Assembly: GCF_014845095.1 (NCBI RefSeq)
Contig: NZ_NKUG01000051.1
Span: 51,960 to 115,959 of the forward strand
Source of the DNA: Methylobacterium bullatum
Lineage (GTDB): Bacteria; Pseudomonadota; Alphaproteobacteria; Rhizobiales; Beijerinckiaceae
Direction: 5' to 3'
Length of the DNA: 64,000 bases
Below the pieces are notes generated by a model that saw only the letters and a program-made list of their open reading frames with translations, searched no databases and had not been told where the DNA came from. Positions 1-7,583 of the stretch are shown here, piece after piece; the stretch's first letter is position 1, and each line of letters begins with the position of its first letter. A program made the position numbers and the translations under genes.

Positions 1-209
1 CGCTGACGCCGACCCACGACCAGGCCCTGATCCCGATCAAGACCATCGCCTTCGACGATGGCGTCAACGTCACGCTGGGTCTGCCCTTCATCCGGACCTC
101 GCCCGATCACGGCACCGCCTTCGACATCGCGGGCAAGGGCGTGGCGCGGCCGGACAGTCTGACGGGCGCCCTGCGGCTCGCCGCCAGACTCGCGGGGCAA
201 CAGGCATGA
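1..209 (+). CDS. pdxA: 4-hydroxythreonine-4-phosphate dehydrogenase PdxA, C-terminal part
   Basis: Only the last 69 codons are present; the gene enters from the left edge and its codons start at position 3. The fragment reads through [10 protein letters not shown], then [21 protein letters not shown], which is the conserved C-terminal block of PdxA with the metal- and substrate-binding Asp-His pair. PdxA oxidises 4-phosphohydroxy-L-threonine in the DXP-dependent pathway to pyridoxal phosphate. The stop codon overlaps the rsmA start (ATGA), so the two genes are probably translationally coupled. This pdxA-rsmA order is common in proteobacteria. Confidence 0.93.
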   Translation, partial: LTPTHDQALIPIKTIAFDDGVNVTLGLPFIRTSPDHGTAFDIAGKGVARPDSLTGALRLAARLAGQQA

Positions 210-1042
210 GCGAGGACGGGCTTCCCCCCCTGCGCGAGGTCGTGCTGAAGCACGATCTCGCTCCGAAGAAGGCGCTGGGGCAGAACTTCCTGTTCGACCT
301 CAACCTCACCGGGCGGATCGCCCGCGCCGCCGGCCCGCTGGAAGGGGTCACGGTGGTGGAGGTGGGGCCGGGCCCCGGCGGCCTGACCCGCGCCCTCCTC
401 TCTGCCGGTGCCGCCCGCGTAGTCGCCATCGAGCGCGACCCCCGCGCCCTGCCGGCGCTGGCCGAGATCGCCGCGCATTATCCGGGCCGCCTCGACGTGG
501 TCGATGCCGACGCGCTGAAATTCGATCCGCGCCCCCTCGTCGGTGAAGGAAAGGTGCGGATCGTCGCCAACCTTCCCTACAATGTCGGAACCCCCCTGCT
601 GACAGGCTGGCTCACCGAAGCGGCCTGGCCGCCATGGTGGGACTCCCTCACGCTGATGTTTCAGCGCGAGGTCGCCGAGCGGATCGTCGCGGACGAATCC
701 GACCGGGCGAATTACGGGCGCTTGGGCGTCCTGTGCGGCTGGCGCACCGAGGCGAACATCCTGTTCGACGTGGCGCCCTCGGCTTTCGTGCCGCCCCCCA
801 AGGTGACATCGAGCGTCGTGCACCTCAGGCCGAGGCTCGCCCCCCTGCCCTGTTCGGTGACGGCACTCGAACGGGTGACACGGGCGGCGTTCGGCCAGCG
901 CCGCAAAATGTTGCGCCAGAGCCTGAAAGCGGCAACGCCCGACCCGGCGCGCCTGCTTGACGCGGCGGGGATCCCCGAGACGGCCAGGGCGGAAGAGGTG
1001 CCAGTCTCGGGCTTCGTCGCGATGGCACGGGCGCTGGACTGA
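206..1042 (+). CDS. rsmA: 16S rRNA (adenine1518-N6/adenine1519-N6)-dimethyltransferase RsmA (KsgA)
   Basis: This 278-residue protein has the normal length for the family, which dimethylates two adjacent adenines in the 3' terminal helix of 16S rRNA during 30S maturation. Visible landmarks are the N-terminal GQNFLFD block near residues 25-31, the SAM-binding motif EVGPGPGG at 52-59, and the catalytic NLPYNV at 122-127. The C-terminal domain contains the [12 protein letters not shown] segment typical of KsgA. The ATG overlaps the pdxA stop by four bases. The gene converges with the response regulator downstream. Confidence 0.97.
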   Translation: MSEDGLPPLREVVLKHDLAPKKALGQNFLFDLNLTGRIARAAGPLEGVTVVEVGPGPGGLTRALLSAGAARVVAIERDPRALPALAEIAAHYPGRLDVVDADALKFDPRPLVGEGKVRIVANLPYNVGTPLLTGWLTEAAWPPWWDSLTLMFQREVAERIVADESDRANYGRLGVLCGWRTEANILFDVAPSAFVPPPKVTSSVVHLRPRLAPLPCSVTALERVTRAAFGQRRKMLRQSLKAATPDPARLLDAAGIPETARAEEVPVSGFVAMARALD

Positions 1043-1112
1043 AGCCCGCCCGGACGACGACGCCGTGTGGTTGTCCAGGCGGGGCCGCCGCAGGGGCGAC
1101 GGCCGTAATCGT

Positions 1113-1565
1113 TCAGAACTTGCCGAGCATCGGGAAATCGACGTTCAAGGCCGATTCGGCGGCCAGCGGCGCCTCGCGCCGGCGCGGCTTGCGGTTGATC
1201 ACCTGTTTCAGCTTCGATTTCAGCACGGACATGTCGAACGGCTTCAGGATGAAGGCATCGGCGCCGGCCTGGTGCGCGAGGTTGATGTCCTCGAAATCGA
1301 ACGACGCCTCGGTGAGGATGAAGGGCGTGTTCATGAGCGCGTCGTCGCCGCGGATCTCGCGCAGGAGCGTCAGCCCGTCCATCGGCTCCATCATCAGGTC
1401 CGAGATCACAAGGGCGTATTTGCGCTCGCGCAAACGCTCCAGCGCTTCGGGACCGCTGGTCACGCCGTCGACATCGGGGAAACCGATCCGCGTCATCAGC
1501 AGGATGACCAGCTTCAGCAGTTTCTCCTGATCGTCGACGATCAGGATCGGTGGGGTCTCACTCAT
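1113..1565 (-). CDS. Single-domain (CheY-like) response regulator
   Basis: The 150 residues are essentially one receiver domain with no output domain. The acidic pair is D11-D12, the phospho-acceptor is D56 (VISDLMMEPMDG), the switch threonine is T85 (ILTEA) and the conserved lysine is K108 (ILKPF), so phosphorylation chemistry should be intact. A short basic tail (RKPRRRE) follows the domain. It lies 55 bp downstream of the BLUF gene on the same strand, probably co-transcribed. The partner kinase is not evident here. It may act on flagellar switching or as a phosphate sink; the sequence alone does not decide. Confidence 0.85.
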   Translation of the reverse strand: MSETPPILIVDDQEKLLKLVILLMTRIGFPDVDGVTSGPEALERLRERKYALVISDLMMEPMDGLTLLREIRGDDALMNTPFILTEASFDFEDINLAHQAGADAFILKPFDMSVLKSKLKQVINRKPRRREAPLAAESALNVDFPMLGKF

Positions 1566-1620
1566 GGGCTTTCGAAGCTCAAAGTCGGATATCCGACATC
1601 AGGAAGGCTGGGACGCAGCA

Positions 1621-2088
1621 TCAGACGAAGAGATGGTCGATGCCCTGTTTGGCCAGCGATTCGGCCTGCAGGGCAACGGCGAGAGAATGGATCACCCCGC
1701 CTTTCGGAGTGCCGCGCTGAAACATCGGCAGCAGGCCGGCCTTCTGGAAGATCGCGTCGTTCGCCGGGTTGCGGATGACGGTCACGAACGAATTGACGAA
1801 TTCCCGCTTCACGATCTCGCGCCACTCGACGATCTGCACGTCGCGATGCCGGGTATCGTTGCTGATCCGTCCGAAGGTGTCGTTCACGGAGGTGCGCTCG
1901 CCTTCGATGATCTGGGCGGCGAAATTCTGCTCCACCAGCAGGAAGCTCGTGATGACGGAGAATTCGTTCTTCTTCTGCGCCTGCCGCGTGATCTCGCCGA
2001 GCTGGCGAGTCCGGCCCGCCGCATCGGCGGCGAGATTGAGGCGCGAGAAATAGATGAGATGGACGAGGGTCGTCCGCTTGCTCTTCAT
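1621..2088 (-). CDS. BLUF-domain blue-light sensor protein
   Basis: The 155-residue protein begins LVHLIYFSR and continues with an ITSFLL and a QIIEGE block, matching the FAD-binding BLUF fold. The flavin-contacting residues are present: Tyr13, Asn41 and Gln59, with the Asn-to-Gln spacing of 18 seen in AppA and PixD. The loop between Tyr and Asn is about four residues longer than usual, and the ITG motif reads ITS. No effector domain follows; about 50 residues form the tail, as in short BLUF proteins. I chose the ATG at 2088 because GGAGAGGG precedes it; an upstream ATG at 2169 lacks a site. It is transcribed towards the response regulator, away from flgE. Confidence 0.8.
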   Translation of the reverse strand: MKSKRTTLVHLIYFSRLNLAADAAGRTRQLGEITRQAQKKNEFSVITSFLLVEQNFAAQIIEGERTSVNDTFGRISNDTRHRDVQIVEWREIVKREFVNSFVTVIRNPANDAIFQKAGLLPMFQRGTPKGGVIHSLAVALQAESLAKQGIDHLFV

Positions 2089-2261
2089 GATCCCTCTCCG
2101 TTGCGCCAACGGCCCGACGATAACCGACCTGGGCATAACGCTGGGTAAACGACGCCGGCACTCTATCACGAAACCGGCAAAAGCTGCCGGGGCATTCCAG
2201 GCAAATGTCGGTTCTTGCCGGCCATCTAAAGAACTAATCTTGTATTTTCAATGAGTTAGAT

Positions 2262-2277
2262 TTGGCATCCCGCTTGC
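2262..2277 (+). promoter_or_regulatory. Candidate sigma-54 (-24/-12) promoter for flgE
   Basis: The stretch TTGGCATCCCGCTTGC fits the sigma-54 consensus, with GG at 2264-2265 and GC at 2276-2277 separated by exactly ten bases. It lies 57 bp upstream of the flgE ATG, so a start about 12 bases downstream would leave a leader of about 45 bases. Hook genes are sigma-54-dependent in some alphaproteobacteria such as Caulobacter. A chance match is possible and no activator site was identified. Confidence 0.5.
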
Positions 2278-2333
2278 GGATGATGGCATGAACCGATCTC
2301 GGTCCACATTATTTTCAACAAAGGTTGCCGGTC

Positions 2334-3728
2334 ATGGATGTGTTTTCCGCGTTGCAGACGGCGGTCTCGGGCATGAAGGCCCAGGGCTTCTCCCTCGAGA
2401 ACATCTCCGGCAACATCGCCAACTCGCAGACCACGGGCTTCAAGCGGGTCGATACCAGCTTCGTCGACCTCGTCGCCGAGCAGGCACCCAGCCGTCAGGT
2501 CTCTGGCAGCGTCAGGGCGAATTCCGTCCTGACCAACTCGATCCAGGGCAACATCATCGCGACCGAGACACCGACCAACATTGCCTTGAATGGACCGGGC
2601 TTCTTCGCCGTGCAGACGAAGACCAGTGACGTCAACGGCCAGACCTCGTTCTCGCCGGAAAATCTTTACACACGCCGAGGCGACTTCAAGCCGGACGACG
2701 AAGGCTATCTCCGCAACGGTGGCGGCGCCTACCTCACCGGGACCAATCTGAACCCCATCACGGGCAACGCCACAAGCCAAGGTCCGATCCAGATCTCGAA
2801 ATTGCCTATCCCCGGTAAGGCAACGAGCGCGATCAACTATGCGGCGGAGCTTCCACAAGCCCCCTCTAAAGATCTGGTTGGAACGGGCCTTGCTGGCAAC
2901 CCTAATCCGATCGTACTGACGGGAGTGGGAGGCGGAACCGTTGCCTCGGGAGTTGAGGCAAAAAAACTCATGGACGGCAGTATGGCAGGTCCAATGCTGA
3001 CGACATACTCCGCCATTGGAGCACCTGTAGACCTGAAAACAGTATGGACAAAAATTCAAGACGCAGCTGCAGCCACAACGATTACGAACGATGATGGCAC
3101 TACAACTGCAGTTCCCGCAAAGAATGCCGTATGGAATTTATTCTACGCCAACGACACTACGGTGAGCGGTGCGGACTCTTCATGGAAGAACGCGGGAACA
3201 GCCTTCGAATTCGACGCGGGCGGCACGCTCCTGAAGCCAGATGGGGGATCCATCACGCTCGCCGCGCCGACGATCGACGGTGTGGCTCTCGGACCGATCA
3301 CCATCAATTATGGCCAGGGATTAACGGCTTTCGGAAAAGGGGAAGTTGTAACATCGAAGCTTAATCAGGACGGATTTACATCAGGCTCATACAAAGACAG
3401 CTATATCAGCGAAGATGGAGATGTCGTTGCTAACTACAGCAACGGAAATTCTGTTACTATTGCTAAAGTCAAGGTTGTGCAGTTCACAAACCCCGACGGG
3501 TTGAAGGCAGACTCATCAGGAAATTATCGGCAGACGCTCGATTCAGGGAATCCCCTGGTTGGCCTCAATGGCACGACGATCGAAGGCCAGAATATCGAGC
3601 AGTCGAATACGGACATTGCGAGCGAATTTTCTAAGATGATCGTAACCCAACAGGCCTATTCTGCGAACACGAAGGTCATTTCGACCGCGCAGGACATGAT
3701 GTCCTCGTTGATCAATATCATCCGCTGA
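2334..3728 (+). CDS. flgE: Flagellar hook protein FlgE
   Basis: The 464-residue protein starts with MDVFSALQTAVSGMKAQ and SGNIANSQTTGFK, the flagellar rod/hook N-terminal signature. It ends with the matching C-terminal helix (SANTKVISTAQDMMSSL), so both polymerisation ends are intact. FlgE forms the hook that joins rod and filament. The ATG at 2334 was chosen because AAGG lies 9 bases upstream; a TTG at 2325 directly abuts that site. The middle, roughly 2820-3520, is visibly poorer in GC and uses rare A/T-ending codons, unlike the ends. flgK follows after 37 bp. Confidence 0.93.
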   Translation: MDVFSALQTAVSGMKAQGFSLENISGNIANSQTTGFKRVDTSFVDLVAEQAPSRQVSGSVRANSVLTNSIQGNIIATETPTNIALNGPGFFAVQTKTSDVNGQTSFSPENLYTRRGDFKPDDEGYLRNGGGAYLTGTNLNPITGNATSQGPIQISKLPIPGKATSAINYAAELPQAPSKDLVGTGLAGNPNPIVLTGVGGGTVASGVEAKKLMDGSMAGPMLTTYSAIGAPVDLKTVWTKIQDAAAATTITNDDGTTTAVPAKNAVWNLFYANDTTVSGADSSWKNAGTAFEFDAGGTLLKPDGGSITLAAPTIDGVALGPITINYGQGLTAFGKGEVVTSKLNQDGFTSGSYKDSYISEDGDVVANYSNGNSVTIAKVKVVQFTNPDGLKADSSGNYRQTLDSGNPLVGLNGTTIEGQNIEQSNTDIASEFSKMIVTQQAYSANTKVISTAQDMMSSLINIIR

Positions 3729-3765
3729 GTTCCGAGGTTTCCGGTGACGTAAAGGGAGGGCAAGC

Positions 3766-5643
3766 GTGTCGTTATCAGCCCTGAACACGGCCATGGCCGG
3801 CCTGAAGACCACTCAGGCCGCCATCGGCATCGTCTCGCAGAACATCGCGAATGTCGGCACCACCGGCTATGTCAAGCGCTCGCTCGACACTGTCGCCCAG
3901 GGGCCCGGCAATTCCGGCGTTGCCCTCGGCACGATCGACCGGGTCTTCGACGAGAATTCGTTGAAGCAGCTGCGGCTGGAGACGTCCGGCGCGTCCTATA
4001 CGGGCATGATGGCGGACGTCCGGACCCAGCTCGACAAGCTCTACGGCACGCCCGGCACGACGAGCGCCCTCGACGGGGTGATGAACAGCTTTACCCTGGC
4101 GCTCCAGACCCTCGGCGCTGCCCCGGACTCCGCGCCCGCCCGCTCCGCCGTGGTCGCGGCGGCATCGAACCTCGCGACGAAGATCGGAAGCATCGCAGAG
4201 GGGGTCCAATCCCTGCGCACCGCGACCGAGAGCCAGCTCTCCAACGATACGTCGGCGGCGAGCGGCCTGCTCTCGTCCATCGCCCAACTCAACGTCAAGA
4301 TCGCGGCCACCAGCGACGATGGGTCCAAGGTCGCCCTGCTCGACCAGCGCGACCAGGCCCTCAATTCCCTCTCCGGCTATCTCGACGTGCAGGCCTCGGT
4401 GCAGCGCGACGGGACCGTCACGGTCATGACCAATTCCGGCATGACCCTGGTGGACCGGGCCAGCGCGGCGAGTTTGAGCTTCGACGGCCGCGGCACGCTC
4501 GGTCCAGAGGACAGCTACTCCGCGGACCCGGCCCAGCGCGGCGTCGGAACCATCACGGCGACCACGCCGGGCGGCGGAACGATCGATCTGGTGGCCTCGA
4601 ACGCGATCCGCTCGGGCTCGCTGGCCGCCGGAATCGAGCTGCGCGACACGGTTCTGCCCCAGGCCCAGCGCCAGCTCGACGATCTCGCGGCGGGCCTGTC
4701 GCGGTCGCTGTCCGATACGTCGGCGGTGGGCACGCCCGCCTCCACGACGACCGGAGCGGGTTTTGACATCGACCTGACCGGCCTCAGCGCCGGCAACGCC
4801 ATCACGATCAGCCTCAAGGATGACAAGGGCGCCCAGCGCAACCTGATCCTGGTTCCGTCCAAACTGAATCCGCCGGCCGCCGTGAACCGGACCGATGTCG
4901 CCGACCCGCTGGCGACCATCGTGCCGTTCACGCTGGAGAGCGACCCGGCCAAGCTCGGCGCCTCGATCGCCGCTGCCCTCGGCTCGTCATTCACCGTGAC
5001 GTCCAACGGCACTGTCGGCAAAGAAGGCGCGGTCAGAATCCTGACCCCGGCGAACGGGACCACGACGATCCAAGGGATCAGTGCGAGCGTCACCCAGTCG
5101 AAAACGGCCGACGACGTGACGAACGGCAAGCCGCAGATCCCGCTCTTCGTCGATGGCGGCGGCCAGGCCCGTCTCTTCACCGGCTCGTTCGATGGCGGCT
5201 CGCAGCTGACGGGCTTTGCTCAACGCATCGCCGTGAACCCGGCGGTGGCGGCGAAGACCGAATCGCTGGTGAAGATGTCGTCATCCACTCCCGCCAACGA
5301 CGTATCGCGGCCGCAATACCTCCACAACGCCCTCACGACCGCCAACCGGACCTTCTCGGCGGCGAGCGGAATCGGCGGCATCAGCGCCCCCTTCACGACC
5401 TCGGTTCAGGACTTCACCCAGAAGATCATCGACGCCCAGGGCGCCGCCACCGCGACCGCACAGTTTCTCGACGAAGGGCAGAGCATCGCTCTGGCGACGG
5501 CGCAGAGTCGGTTCGCGGGCACATCCGGCGTCAAGATCGACGAGGAGATGTCGAAGCTCGTCGGGTTGCAGACGGCTTATACCGCCAATGCCCGCGTCCT
5601 CACAGCCGCGCGCGACATGCTGGACACGCTTCTCCGGATCTAG
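3766..5643 (+). CDS. flgK: Flagellar hook-associated protein 1 FlgK (HAP1)
   Basis: The 625-residue protein has the N-terminal rod/hook motif (SQNIANVGTTGY, about residues 25-36) and the paired C-terminal helix ending ARDMLDTLLRI. FlgK forms the first junction ring between hook and filament. The GTG at 3766 is preceded by GGGAGG six bases upstream. Residues of about 332-425 form a Gly/Thr/Val-rich module (LSAGNAITISLKDDKG) that resembles modules in the neighbouring FlgL. It sits between flgE and flgL in one transcription unit. Confidence 0.92.
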   Translation: MSLSALNTAMAGLKTTQAAIGIVSQNIANVGTTGYVKRSLDTVAQGPGNSGVALGTIDRVFDENSLKQLRLETSGASYTGMMADVRTQLDKLYGTPGTTSALDGVMNSFTLALQTLGAAPDSAPARSAVVAAASNLATKIGSIAEGVQSLRTATESQLSNDTSAASGLLSSIAQLNVKIAATSDDGSKVALLDQRDQALNSLSGYLDVQASVQRDGTVTVMTNSGMTLVDRASAASLSFDGRGTLGPEDSYSADPAQRGVGTITATTPGGGTIDLVASNAIRSGSLAAGIELRDTVLPQAQRQLDDLAAGLSRSLSDTSAVGTPASTTTGAGFDIDLTGLSAGNAITISLKDDKGAQRNLILVPSKLNPPAAVNRTDVADPLATIVPFTLESDPAKLGASIAAALGSSFTVTSNGTVGKEGAVRILTPANGTTTIQGISASVTQSKTADDVTNGKPQIPLFVDGGGQARLFTGSFDGGSQLTGFAQRIAVNPAVAAKTESLVKMSSSTPANDVSRPQYLHNALTTANRTFSAASGIGGISAPFTTSVQDFTQKIIDAQGAATATAQFLDEGQSIALATAQSRFAGTSGVKIDEEMSKLVGLQTAYTANARVLTAARDMLDTLLRI

Positions 5644-5648
5644 AGATT

Positions 5649-5673
5649 CCTCACGGACTTCCTGTCCGTGAGG
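5649..5673 (+). terminator. Perfect hairpin between flgK and flgL
   Basis: CCTCACGGAC and GTCCGTGAGG form a perfect 10-bp stem with a TTCCT loop, starting six bases after the flgK stop. No clean T-run follows, so it may be a partial terminator, an mRNA 3' end stabiliser, or a control point between flgK and flgL. Confidence 0.5.
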
Positions 5674-5791
5674 TTGCTCCAGGTCTTCTTTCCGCATTTC
5701 GTTCTTCCGAAACGTGGGCTCCACGGTTCGGGTCACTTGTCCGGCGTCTTCCAACGGTCATACCCGTGAAGACCCTTTCGCCGAGGTCACG

Positions 5792-7582
5792 ATGACGATC
5801 AGCGCCTTCACGGCAGGCACCTATTTTCAGGATCGCAACACAGCGAATCTGGTCAGCCAGAAGGCGCGCCTCGATGCGTTGACGACCCAGCTCAGCACCG
5901 GACGCAATGCGGAGACGTATGGCGGCATCGGCTCTGCGCGAACCACCAGCCTCTCTGCCCACGCCTCGCTCAGCGCGCTCGATGGCTACGATGCCGCGAT
6001 CAACGCGAACACCACGCGGGTGACGGTCGCCAGTTCGGCGGTGACACAGCTCTCCAACCTCAGCGGCATCGTCCAGGGTTCGTTGAATAGCGGGTCGATC
6101 GCGTCCGGTTCGAACGCCGTGCAGGTAGCCAGGAACAGCCTGGACGCCGCCGTGGACGCCTTGAACCAGGACGTCGCCGGCAATTACATCTTCGGCGGTC
6201 GCGATTCTGACGCCCCACCCGTCGCCTCGTCGGATGCGATCCTCAACGGCGTGCCCAGCCGCAACCTCGACGGCCTCAAGACCGTGGTGAGCGAACAGAT
6301 CGCCGCCGATCTCGGCCCGAACGGCAATGGCCGCATCGCCACGAGCGTGTCGGGCTCCACCGTGACGGTCAGCGAAGAGGGTGCCGGAGCCGGAGGCACG
6401 GAGGCGCGTGCGAATTTCGGCTTCAGCCTCGTCTCTGCGGCGAGTTCGAACCCGGCGGCCATCACGACGGGGCCGATGACGGCGCGCACGAACCCGGACG
6501 TCACCTTCTCCGTGGCCAACGCGCCGGCGGAAGGCGACCGCATCCGCGTGGCGATCAACCAGCCCGACGGAACCCAGAGTTTCACCGACCTGATCGTCAC
6601 CGCCAATCCTCCGGCGGATTCCACCAACACGATCCCGCTCGGTACGGCCGCCGACACCGCCGCCGCCCTCACGAAGAGATTCGAAAACCAGCCCGTTGCC
6701 AGCATCCAGGGCAAGGCCTCCCTCGGGCTCGCCGCGAATTTCGGCGCCGGCACGCCGGCTTCGGTAGAGCTCAATGTGAAGACCCCTCCGGCGGCGGGGG
6801 ACACGCTGACCTTCAAGCTCGCGCTTCGTGACGGCACCACGCAGACGATCACGCTGACCGCGAAGGCGAATGCGGATGCGAAGTCCACCACCGAGTTCTC
6901 GCTGACCGGTGACGTCGCCGCCAACATCTCAACCGCCCTGTCGAACGCGCTGAAGGAGACGGCGGGGACGACCCTCTCGGCGAGTTCGGCGTCGCGCGCC
7001 ACCCAGGATTTCTTCGCCGGGTCGAAGACCGAGGGTCTTGCGCCGCGCCGCGTATCGGCGGACGGGAACGGCTACGCGGAAGGAGCCAGCGCCACGACCG
7101 TCATCTGGTACACCGGCGACGATACCTCCACCGATCCACGGGCGACGGCATCGGTGCAGATCGGCTCGGACCGAAAGATCGGCATCGGAGCCCAGGCCAA
7201 CGAGGCGCCGATCCGCGCGGTCCTCGCCGGGATCGCGCAGGTCGCGGTGCAGAGTTTCACCACCACGCAGACCGGAACGTCGGAGGCGGCACGCTACCTC
7301 GCCGTCGCGGAACGCTCACGCTCGGTTCTCACCTCCACCAACGGGCGCGAGGGATTACAGGCCATGGCCAGCGATCTCGGCCTCGCGGCCAAGACCATGA
7401 CGGAGACGAAGGCCGACAACCGCGCCGCCAGGGCCACCCTTCAGGACAGTCTCGACGGCGTCGATACGGTCTCCCTCGAGGAAGTGACAGCGAAGCTCCT
7501 GGCGCTCCAGAACCAGCTTCAGGCGAGCTACCAGGTGACCTCGATGCTCTCGAAGCTGACGCTGACGAACTACCTCTCCTGA
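5792..7582 (+). CDS. flgL: Flagellar hook-associated protein 3 FlgL (HAP3), long form
   Basis: The N-terminus (SQKARLDALTTQLSTGRN) and C-terminus (LLALQNQLQASYQVTSML) are the flagellin-type helices that build the FlgL junction between FlgK and the filament. At 596 residues it is nearly twice the length of enterobacterial FlgL. The extra length is a central insert with two similar beta-rich modules, about residues 236-305 and 324-395 (APAEGDRIRV and PPAAGDTLTF at matching places). The ATG at 5792 was chosen because the upstream extension from 5714 does not resemble FlgL and a GAGG site lies just before 5792. Its stop lies one base from the convergent peptidase stop. Confidence 0.9.
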   Translation: MTISAFTAGTYFQDRNTANLVSQKARLDALTTQLSTGRNAETYGGIGSARTTSLSAHASLSALDGYDAAINANTTRVTVASSAVTQLSNLSGIVQGSLNSGSIASGSNAVQVARNSLDAAVDALNQDVAGNYIFGGRDSDAPPVASSDAILNGVPSRNLDGLKTVVSEQIAADLGPNGNGRIATSVSGSTVTVSEEGAGAGGTEARANFGFSLVSAASSNPAAITTGPMTARTNPDVTFSVANAPAEGDRIRVAINQPDGTQSFTDLIVTANPPADSTNTIPLGTAADTAAALTKRFENQPVASIQGKASLGLAANFGAGTPASVELNVKTPPAAGDTLTFKLALRDGTTQTITLTAKANADAKSTTEFSLTGDVAANISTALSNALKETAGTTLSASSASRATQDFFAGSKTEGLAPRRVSADGNGYAEGASATTVIWYTGDDTSTDPRATASVQIGSDRKIGIGAQANEAPIRAVLAGIAQVAVQSFTTTQTGTSEAARYLAVAERSRSVLTSTNGREGLQAMASDLGLAAKTMTETKADNRAARATLQDSLDGVDTVSLEEVTAKLLALQNQLQASYQVTSMLSKLTLTNYLS

Positions 7583-7583
7583 A

